Positions 1 through 5,377 of a DNA stretch of 5,377 nt are shown in pieces. The notes beneath the pieces were generated by a model, which saw only the letters and a program-made list of their open reading frames with translations, had not been told where the DNA came from and searched no databases. The DNA is from Chloroflexota bacterium. GTDB lineage: Bacteria; Chloroflexota; Limnocylindria; QHBO01. A program made the position numbers and the translations under genes. Positions within the stretch are counted from its first letter, which is position 1; each line of letters opens with the position of its first letter. Where the stretch lies: the NCBI GenBank assembly GCA_013820865.1, contig JACDHU010000145.1, positions 1-5,377 on the forward strand, written 5' to 3'.

Positions 1-7
1 CGCGTTT

Positions 8-131
8 GGTCATACGCGGCGCTGGCGGGCATTAGCCGGCACATGGGGGCCAGATCATGCTCGGCCACGCTCAGAACCGGCAGTTCGCGACACGCTTTCG
101 CGTCTCATGCCCGCCACGACGGCGTATGACC
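8..131. repeat. Imperfect inverted repeat, 25-base arms, in the 3' region after the MFS gene
   Basis: The arm at 8-32 and the arm at 107-131 are inverted copies matching at 21 of 25 positions. Two perfect 10-base blocks, GGTCATACGC (8-17 against 122-131) and TGGCGGGCAT (23-32 against 107-116), flank a 5-base centre that does not match (GGCGC against CGTCG). The spacer is 74 bases (33-106) and contains a small hairpin, CGCGA (86-90) with TCGCG (98-102). Weaker similarity continues outward to about 1 and 138 (4 of 7). The rest of 1-187 shows no supported gene, and no hairpin followed by a T-run that would be a classic terminator. In the minus-strand transcript the arms could form a long stem with a 5x5 internal loop downstream of the MFS gene. 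Candidates are a 3' RNA structure, the ends of a small non-autonomous element, or a paired protein-binding site. The function is unknown. Confidence 0.65.
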
Positions 132-187
132 CACCGGGAGGCAGACCGCATCACCCGGCTCCCCGTCTCAGTTTCCAGGAAGGACAG

Positions 188-1462
188 CTACGTGGGCGCC
201 GCGCGTTCCTGGAACTTGTGCCGGTCGGCGTCGCGGAACCAGGTCCAGTACAGCGTCGTGGCGACGGAATACAGCGTGATGACGGTGATGAAGTTCACCG
301 TGTACCCCGCCTCGAAGCCAAGGGTCGCCTGGAGCAGCGCGTACCAGGCGCCGCCGATGACCCAGCCGCCCTGCCACAGGACGCTCATGCCCGCCGCCAG
401 CGTGGCTCGCTCCGAGGGGCTGACGTGCTCCATCGCGAATGCCGAGAAGATCGGGTTGCCGGCGTTCATCAGCGAGTTGCGCACCGCCATGGCACCGATG
501 ACCGTCCACAGCACGGGCGAGAATCCGAGCACCACCAGGAACGGGATGCTGGCGCCCTGCACGATGACGACCGACGCGATCTGGCCGAAGCGCCGGGCCA
601 GGCGCGGCTGGGTGAGCATGGCCGCAACGGTACCGAGGCTGGTGAATGCGAAGAGCGCGTTGAGCGACGTGAGATCCAGGTCGAACTTTCGTTGCACGAA
701 GACGTTGAGGAATGGGATCACCTGGCCGGCTCCGACGGAGATCAGGAAGCCCGGGAACAGGAGGCGAACGAAGCGGCTCCGGTTGCGAACGCCCTTCCGC
801 GCCCTCGGCTTTGCCCTGAGCGGTGACTCGACCGCCCTGCGCGAGGGCCGATCGTCGGACAGCAGGGCCACCGTGCCAAGCGCCGCCACCAGCAGGAGCG
901 TCATGATCACCAGGATCAGGCGGTAGGTGTCCGGTCCACCCGGATCGAATCCGAGGAGTCCGCCGATCCCCGCGGCCACGATGCCGCCGAGAATCGCGGC
1001 AACGATGTTCGTCACGGTCTGGACAGCGGCCTGGAGCGCGAACAGTTCGTTGCGGTGCTCGGGATCGCTGTGCTCCGCCAGGAATGGGGCCTGGACGACC
1101 ATGAATGCCTGTTGGCCGATGGCCCACATTGCCGCGAAACCGATGATCAGCGGCAGGGCCTCGCTGAGCAGCAGACCGACGAGTGCCAGAATCGAGACGC
1201 TCATCCCGGCCGCGATGACGGTGCGGCGCCCGAAGCGATCGGACGCAGCACTGGCGGGGAAGGCCGTCAGCGCGCCGCCCACCGACGCGACGGTCGCGAC
1301 GAGGCCGATCGTTGCCGGCTCGAACCCGAGCGAAGCAAGGTACAGGTTGAAGTCGATCCAGTACAGGCTGAGCGCCGCGCCGGCCACGAGCGTGGTGACG
1401 AGAAACAGCCGTGCGTCGCGGTGGAAGCGGTTGAAGTGACCCAGCCGGCTGAAGGCGAGCAC
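188..1462 (-). CDS. Major facilitator superfamily transporter, substrate unknown
   Basis: This is a 424-residue inner-membrane permease with about 12 hydrophobic helices in two halves: roughly residues 18-201, then a very basic cytoplasmic loop at about 204-230, then 231-408. The MFS motif A between helices 2 and 3 is clear: PASAASDRFGRRTVI (69-83), with D75, R76, G78, R79 and R80. A degenerate copy, LARRFGQ (288-294), lies between helices 8 and 9. Each half has a polar S/P-E-R type loop after helix 4 or 10 (SDPEHR at 132-137, SPSERA at 348-353), as in many MFS exporters. It is probably a secondary transporter driven by the proton gradient, but the substrate cannot be read from the sequence. 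The GTG start at 1462 is the only sensible one before helix 1. It lies 3 bases after the otsA stop, in the same reading frame, with a weak GGCGG as a possible ribosome site. The gene ends with TAG. Co-transcription with otsA makes a sugar or osmolyte role conceivable, but that is only inference. Confidence 0.92.
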   Translation of the reverse strand: MLAFSRLGHFNRFHRDARLFLVTTLVAGAALSLYWIDFNLYLASLGFEPATIGLVATVASVGGALTAFPASAASDRFGRRTVIAAGMSVSILALVGLLLSEALPLIIGFAAMWAIGQQAFMVVQAPFLAEHSDPEHRNELFALQAAVQTVTNIVAAILGGIVAAGIGGLLGFDPGGPDTYRLILVIMTLLLVAALGTVALLSDDRPSRRAVESPLRAKPRARKGVRNRSRFVRLLFPGFLISVGAGQVIPFLNVFVQRKFDLDLTSLNALFAFTSLGTVAAMLTQPRLARRFGQIASVVIVQGASIPFLVVLGFSPVLWTVIGAMAVRNSLMNAGNPIFSAFAMEHVSPSERATLAAGMSVLWQGGWVIGGAWYALLQATLGFEAGYTVNFITVITLYSVATTLYWTWFRDADRHKFQERAAPT

Positions 1463-1465
1463 GCC

Positions 1466-2974
1466 CTACCGCCCGTCGGTGAGGTCTGCCAGGTCCTCGA
1501 GCTGGCGGCGCAGCCACCAGGTGATGTCCTCGCGCTCGACGCCGCGGCGAAGCTTGGCCAGGCGGCGCTTCCGCTCCTCGACAGGCATCTCGAGGGCCGC
1601 TGCGAGGGCATCGGCGGTGCCGATCACATCGGCCGGTGCGACGGCCAGCACGCCATCGGCCATCTGATCGAACGCGCCGGCCGTCTCGGACAGGACGAGC
1701 ACAGCATTGCGTTCCGAGACGACGACCGCCTCTTTGGCAACCAGGTTCATGCCATCGACCAGCGGGTTGACGAGCACGACATCGGCCATCGACAGGCCGG
1801 CGAGGGCCTGCGCGTAGTCGTTCTCGTAGAACAGCTGCACCGGTCGCCACCCGGCCCGGCCGAAGCGGGCATTGATGCGATCGACCGCGTTCTGCACCTG
1901 CCTGCCGTAGTCGCCGTACTCCTTGAGACCTGTCCGCGACGGGACCAGAAAGGCCAGGAAGCTGATCCGCCCGCGCAGGCGCGCGTGGCGCTGGAGCAGT
2001 GCCTCGTAGGCGAGAAAGCCGCGCAGGATGTTCTTCGATGGCTCGAGCCGGTCGACGCGGACGATCACGCGCTCGCGCGTGCCGCCAAGCAGTTGATCTG
2101 CGCGTCGCCGTGCCGCTCGGGACGTGGCCACCCGGCGCGTCGCCTCCACGTCGATGCTGATCGGGTAGCTGCGCACGTGAATCGTGCGCCTCGCATAGCG
2201 GACGGTCCCCGCCTCGTAGTCGACGCGGGCCTTCGGCACGAAGGACTCGACCATGCGCAGGAAGTTGTGGGCGTAGCGCTTCGTCTGGAAGCCGACGACA
2301 TCGTTCGCCAGCATTCCGATCGCGATGCCCTCGCGGATGCGCGGAGCGATCGTCAGCCAGATCGACGACGGCGGCCACGGAATGTGGGTGAAGTGGCTGA
2401 TGATCGCCTTCGGGCGGGCCCGACGGATCGGCTCGGCGGCCAGGTAGAGGTGGTAGTCGTGCAGCATGATGCGCGGGGTACGGTCGCCGCGTGTCTGCGC
2501 CAGGACCGCGGTCGCGAAGGCGTCGTTGAGGGCGACGTACCCGCGATCCCAGGCGCGCATGACGGCCGCATCGATCACCGGCCGCTCCGGCAGGTTCCAC
2601 ATCTGGTGCTGGAGGAACCACAGGAGCGGATTGGCAATGACGTTGTAGGCCTGCTCGTAGACGGAGCGTTCAACGGCCGCGAAACGCAGCCGCACCGCGT
2701 CGTCACCGCCGGCCGCCTGGCGCAGCAGCTTCGGATCGGCCGCCGCGCGGCGATCGCCTTCGCCCATTGCCGCTGCGACCCACGTCAATGGCACGTGCCG
2801 TCCGACCTGTCCGAGGGCGGTGACGAGACCGCCGGATCCGCGGCGCGGACGCAGCGATCCATCCGCCGCGCTGGCGAACGTGATCGGCCCACGGTTGGTG
2901 GCGATGATCAGCCTGCGATCCCCGAGCAGCGCGGCTGCCGCCGCACCCAGGGCGCTGTCGGTGTCGGCACTCAT
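1466..2974 (-). CDS. otsA: GT20 glycosyltransferase, probable trehalose-6-phosphate synthase
   Basis: This is a predicted cytoplasmic retaining glycosyltransferase that joins a glucose from a nucleotide sugar to glucose-6-phosphate, giving trehalose-6-phosphate (OtsA family, GT-B fold). The protein has 502 residues, against about 460-500 in the family. Motifs seen, with E. coli OtsA equivalents, are: NRGP (27-30; R28 for R9), GSGGLVTAL (46-54), Y110 and W119 (Y76, W85), HDYHL (172-176; D173 for D130), HIPWP (197-201; H197 for H154), R309 and K314 (R262, K267), and NPLVDGMNLVAKE (403-415; D407 and E415 for D361, E369). The spacings between paired residues are identical to E. coli. The K314 loop reads LEPSKN rather than LDYSKG, so this is not the proteobacterial subtype and the acceptor or donor sugar could differ. 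Glucosylglycerol-phosphate synthase or another GT20 activity remains possible. The ATG lies 4 bases after the nuoN TGA with only a weak Shine-Dalgarno match, which suggests reinitiation. No fused or adjacent OtsB phosphatase is present. Confidence 0.88.
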   Translation of the reverse strand: MSADTDSALGAAAAALLGDRRLIIATNRGPITFASAADGSLRPRRGSGGLVTALGQVGRHVPLTWVAAAMGEGDRRAAADPKLLRQAAGGDDAVRLRFAAVERSVYEQAYNVIANPLLWFLQHQMWNLPERPVIDAAVMRAWDRGYVALNDAFATAVLAQTRGDRTPRIMLHDYHLYLAAEPIRRARPKAIISHFTHIPWPPSSIWLTIAPRIREGIAIGMLANDVVGFQTKRYAHNFLRMVESFVPKARVDYEAGTVRYARRTIHVRSYPISIDVEATRRVATSRAARRRADQLLGGTRERVIVRVDRLEPSKNILRGFLAYEALLQRHARLRGRISFLAFLVPSRTGLKEYGDYGRQVQNAVDRINARFGRAGWRPVQLFYENDYAQALAGLSMADVVLVNPLVDGMNLVAKEAVVVSERNAVLVLSETAGAFDQMADGVLAVAPADVIGTADALAAALEMPVEERKRRLAKLRRGVEREDITWWLRRQLEDLADLTDGR

Positions 2975-2978
2975 CGCG

Positions 2979-4439
2979 TCAGAACAGGCTCGCCGCGGAC
3001 ACCTCGACGAGGGTCAGAATCGCCCCCGGGAAGATTCCAAGGGCCAGCACGGCGGCCACCGACAGGCCCAGTGCCAGCGAGCCGAACCCAGAGCTCTCCA
3101 GCGGCGCCGGATCCGGCTCCGGGTCACGCATGTACATGTACACGATGACGCGCAGGTAGTAGAAGGCGGCCAGCGCGGCGTTGAGCACCACGATCACGGC
3201 GAGCCAGGCGAGGCCGGCCTCGACCGCCGCCAGCAGCACGTACAGCTTGGCGAAGAACCCGACGGTCGGTGGAATGCCGGTCAGGCTCAGCATGAGGATG
3301 GCCATGGCTGCGGCCCGCATCGGCGCCCGCGAGGCCAGCCCGGCGAACGAGTTGAGGCCGCCGAAGCGGGTCGTGTCGCGCTGGAGCATGCCGACCACCG
3401 CGAACGCGGCGATGTTCATGACCGCGTAGCCGAGGAGATAGAACAGCACCGATTCAATGCCCTGCGCCGCCACCTCGGGGTCGGTGGTGTTCGCGAAGGC
3501 CGCGATCCCGACCATGATGTAGCCGGTATGCGCGATGCTCGAGTAGGCGAGCATGCGCTTCACGTTGAGCTGGGTCATGGCCACCACGTTCCCGAGCGTC
3601 ATGGTCAGCACGGTCAGAACCACGAAGATGGCCAGCCAGTCGGCGCGGAGTGGCTCGAGCGCCTCGGCGAAGACCCGGATCAGCAGCGCGAAGGCGCCCA
3701 GCTTGGGGCCGACCGACAGGAAACCGGTGATCGGCGTCGGGGCCCCCTGGTAGGCGTCCGGCGTCCAGTAGTGGAAGGGGACGGCGGCGATCTTGAAGGT
3801 GGCGCCGACCGTCAGGAAGCCGATGGCGACCAGCAGCGCCGGGCTCATCTGTCCGGTCAGCGCGGCCGCGATCTCGGCCACGTTGGTCGTCCCGGTGAGC
3901 CCGTATACCCATGCGATGCCGAAGAGCAGGATCGCGCTGGCGAAGCTGCCGAGCAGGAAGTATTTCAGCCCGCCCTCGTTGCTGTAGCGGTCGGTCTTGT
4001 GCAGCCCGGTGAGCAGGTAGGAGGGCATCGTCATCAGCTCGAGGCCCAGGAACAGGGTGATGAGGTCGCTGCTGGAGGCCAGCACGCACATGCCGATCAG
4101 CGCGGTGACCAGGATCATGTTGAACTCGCCGAGCGGGATGCGGCGCACGGCCAGGTAGCCGGGTGCGAAGAGCGCGCTCAGGATGCCGATGACGATGGTT
4201 GCCGCCTTGAGGAAGACCGACAGGTCGTCGACGATGTAGAACCCGGAATAGACTGTCTCGTTGATGTCCCACACGACGACGCACGCGGCGCCGGCCAGGA
4301 TGAGCCCGCCAACGGTCAGGGGCGTCAGAATCCACTTGTTGGGGCGCGACAGGAACAGGTCGGTGGTGATGATGACGAGCACCAGCGCGGCGAGGATCAG
4401 CTCCGGCAGGAGGGTCACGAGATCGTCGACGTAGTTCAT
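2979..4439 (-). CDS. nuoN: NADH-quinone oxidoreductase subunit N (NuoN)
   Basis: This is a complete 486-residue antiporter-like subunit of complex I in the cytoplasmic membrane, close to the usual NuoN length of about 480-490. It is hydrophobic throughout, consistent with about 14 membrane helices. The family core is TFKIAAVPFHYWTPDAYQGA (214-233) followed by PTPITGFLSVGPK (234-246). Key charged residues fall at E134 (in GLELM), K216, K246 and K398 (in GFFAK), matching E. coli NuoN E133, K217, K247 and K395, the proton-channel residues. The MLAYSSIAHTGY segment (296-307) is the helix-breaking region typical of the family. The ATG start is supported by the upstream GGAGGT and by a normal N-terminus entering the first helix at about residue 8. 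The stop is TGA, only 4 bases before otsA. NuoN is commonly the last gene of a nuo operon, but here the tight spacing implies that transcription continues. No damage or frameshift is seen. Confidence 0.97.
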   Translation of the reverse strand: MNYVDDLVTLLPELILAALVLVIITTDLFLSRPNKWILTPLTVGGLILAGAACVVVWDINETVYSGFYIVDDLSVFLKAATIVIGILSALFAPGYLAVRRIPLGEFNMILVTALIGMCVLASSSDLITLFLGLELMTMPSYLLTGLHKTDRYSNEGGLKYFLLGSFASAILLFGIAWVYGLTGTTNVAEIAAALTGQMSPALLVAIGFLTVGATFKIAAVPFHYWTPDAYQGAPTPITGFLSVGPKLGAFALLIRVFAEALEPLRADWLAIFVVLTVLTMTLGNVVAMTQLNVKRMLAYSSIAHTGYIMVGIAAFANTTDPEVAAQGIESVLFYLLGYAVMNIAAFAVVGMLQRDTTRFGGLNSFAGLASRAPMRAAAMAILMLSLTGIPPTVGFFAKLYVLLAAVEAGLAWLAVIVVLNAALAAFYYLRVIVYMYMRDPEPDPAPLESSGFGSLALGLSVAAVLALGIFPGAILTLVEVSAASLF

Positions 4440-4449
4440 CGGTCGTGCG

Positions 4450-5377
4450 CTACCTCCATGGCCCGAATGCTGTCAGGCCCGCGCCGTCGACGGCCTCGAT
4501 GATGCGATCGACCGGTGCCGCAAGCAGCTCGAGGACCGGTCCCGGGTACACGCCGAGCGCCACCACCAGCACGATCAGCGGGCTCAGGGCGATCCACTCG
4601 TTGCGGTTGATGTCGCGCAGGGAGGGCCACCACTGGCGCATCCAGTCCGACGGCACGGTGAAGAACACGCGCTGGAACATCCACAGCATATACACCGCAC
4701 TGGCGATCACCACGAGCATGGTGGCCGCCGCGACGTAGCCGTTGTAGGCAAAGGCGCCGAGGATGACGAGAAACTCGCCCACGAAGCCGCTCAAGCCGGG
4801 CAGACCGATGCTGGCGAACGTGAACAGCCCGAACATGGCGGCGAAATGCGGGAGGCGGGCGTTGAGGCCGCCCATGTGCGCGATCTGACGATCGTGCGTC
4901 TGCTCGTAGATGATGCCGACCAGCAGGAACAGGGCGCCGGTGGTGATGCCGTGGCTGATCATGGTGAAGGCCGCGCCCTGGAGCCCCTGCTGGTTGAAGA
5001 CAAAGGCCCCGAGCATGACGAAGCCCATGTGGCTGACGCTGGAATAGGCGACCAGCTTCTTCATGTCCGGCTGCACCATCGCAACCAGGGCGCCGTACAG
5101 GATGGCGATGACGGCGAGACCGATGATGATCGGCGCGAAGCTGACGGCCGCATCGGGCAGGAGTGGGATGGCGAAGCGCAGGAATCCATAGCCGCCGAGC
5201 TTGAGCAGCACGCCGGCGAGGAGGATGGAACCGGCGGTGGGAGCCTCCACGTGCGCATCGGGCAGCCAGGTGTGCAGCGGCCACATCGGCACCTTGATGG
5301 CAAAGGCCAGGAAGAATGCGATGAAGCCGAAGGCCTGGATGGCATCGGTGTACGCGAATTGGCGCAGCACCTCGTAG
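4450..5377 (-). CDS. nuoM: NADH-quinone oxidoreductase subunit M (NuoM), 5' end outside window
   Basis: This is an antiporter-like membrane subunit of respiratory complex I (NDH-1), one of the proton-translocating modules driven by NADH:quinone electron transfer in the cytoplasmic membrane. The frame is open to the window edge, so the N-terminal part (roughly 200 residues by comparison with E. coli NuoM) is missing. Counting from the GTG codon at 5370 as residue 1, the visible part holds the diagnostic stretches FAIKVPMWPLHTWLPDAH (21-40), VEAPTAGSILLAGVLLK (41-57), AYSSVSHMGF (108-117) and GLSGFVGEF (192-200). The conserved charged positions K26, K57, H140 and E199 have exactly the spacing of E. 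coli K234, K265, H348 and E407, the intramembrane proton path. The GTG at 5370 is internal to the family alignment, so it is not the true start. The gene ends with TAG, and nuoN starts 10 bases later. Identification is secure; NuoL and MrpD are less likely because of the NuoM-type C-terminus and the following nuoN. Confidence 0.96.
   Translation of the reverse strand, partial: YEVLRQFAYTDAIQAFGFIAFFLAFAIKVPMWPLHTWLPDAHVEAPTAGSILLAGVLLKLGGYGFLRFAIPLLPDAAVSFAPIIIGLAVIAILYGALVAMVQPDMKKLVAYSSVSHMGFVMLGAFVFNQQGLQGAAFTMISHGITTGALFLLVGIIYEQTHDRQIAHMGGLNARLPHFAAMFGLFTFASIGLPGLSGFVGEFLVILGAFAYNGYVAAATMLVVIASAVYMLWMFQRVFFTVPSDWMRQWWPSLRDINRNEWIALSPLIVLVVALGVYPGPVLELLAAPVDRIIEAVDGAGLTAFGPWR
4452..4457 (-). 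promoter_or_regulatory. Shine-Dalgarno site of nuoN inside the end of nuoM
   Basis: The minus strand reads GGAGGT here, overlapping the last sense codons and the first base of the nuoM TAG stop. It is the only strong Shine-Dalgarno match at any gene junction in the window. It lies 12 bases before the nuoN ATG, somewhat longer than the usual 5-9. Its position inside nuoM suggests that nuoN translation is coupled to nuoM termination. This is inferred from sequence only. Confidence 0.6.

Noticed and set aside
86..102. Small hairpin as a rho-independent terminator for the operon
   Set aside because: The stem is only 5 base pairs with a 7-base loop and no T-run follows on either strand. Another weak stem at 134-158 fails for the same reason.
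8..131. Integron attC site
   Set aside because: The size and imperfect symmetry are suggestive, but the terminal GTTRRRY and RYYYAAC core sites are not present at the ends of the arms, and there is no integrase or cassette context.
107..826. Plus-strand frame starting MPATTAYD in the right repeat arm, with a similar minus-strand start MPASAAYD in the left arm (from 32)
   Set aside because: The likeness of the two N-termini follows from the inverted repeat. The plus frame runs antisense through the MFS gene with shadow-like composition, and neither start has a ribosome site. The left one has only about 10 codons in the window, so a gene continuing leftward cannot be judged.
168..2621. 817-residue open frame on the minus strand overlapping otsA and the MFS gene
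   Set aside because: It is rich in Arg, Pro, Gly and Ala, shows no family motifs, and lies in another frame over two genes with clear conserved motifs. It is a GC-bias shadow.
1055..3148. 697-residue plus-strand open frame antisense to otsA
   Set aside because: Low-complexity Arg/Asp/His/Gln composition is typical of the antisense of GC-rich genes. It has no motif and runs across three genes in the opposite direction.
2820..4502. 560-residue plus-strand open frame antisense to nuoN
   Set aside because: The composition is dominated by Gly, Glu, Gln, Asp and His as the complement of hydrophobic codons. It covers a securely identified NuoN.
5368..5370. GTG at 5370 as the start of nuoM
   Set aside because: The frame stays open upstream to the window edge, and alignment by conserved Lys/Glu spacing shows about 200 residues missing, so this codon is internal.

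Overview
This is a GC-rich bacterial window in which every convincing gene lies on the minus strand, so transcription runs from right to left. The order of transcription is nuoM (5' part cut off by the window edge), nuoN, a GT20-family trehalose-6-phosphate synthase (otsA), and a 12-TM major facilitator superfamily (MFS) transporter. About 187 bases of apparently non-coding sequence follow at the left edge. The GC-rich bias and the long open frames on the opposite strand fit a GC-rich Chloroflexota (Thermomicrobia-like) or actinobacterial genome. That placement is a guess from protein style and is not proven by the window.

Region by region: 4450-5377 encodes the C-terminal two thirds of the proton-pumping subunit NuoM of NADH dehydrogenase (complex I). 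2979-4439 encodes a complete NuoN, the third antiporter-like subunit and normally the last gene of a nuo operon. 1466-2974 encodes a complete retaining glycosyltransferase of the OtsA family with all the usual catalytic and UDP/phosphate-binding positions, although its Lys loop reads LEPSKN instead of the familiar LDYSKG. 188-1462 encodes a complete MFS permease of unassigned substrate. 1-187 holds no supported gene but contains a clear imperfect inverted repeat (8-32 against 107-131).

The genes are packed tightly: 10, 4 and 3 bases separate successive coding regions. They are therefore probably co-transcribed, and the otsA and MFS genes are probably translationally coupled to what precedes them. 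The two accessory genes sit at the tail of the complex I operon, linking respiration-gene expression with synthesis of a disaccharide phosphate and a membrane transporter. No trehalose-6-phosphate phosphatase (otsB) is visible in the window. An unusual detail is that otsA and the MFS gene share one reading frame and are separated only by a TAG stop and one codon.

I do not see a defence system, CRISPR array, RNA gene or insertion sequence here. The most interesting signals are the left-edge inverted repeat, the single-stop junction between otsA and the transporter, and the nuo-otsA-MFS arrangement.
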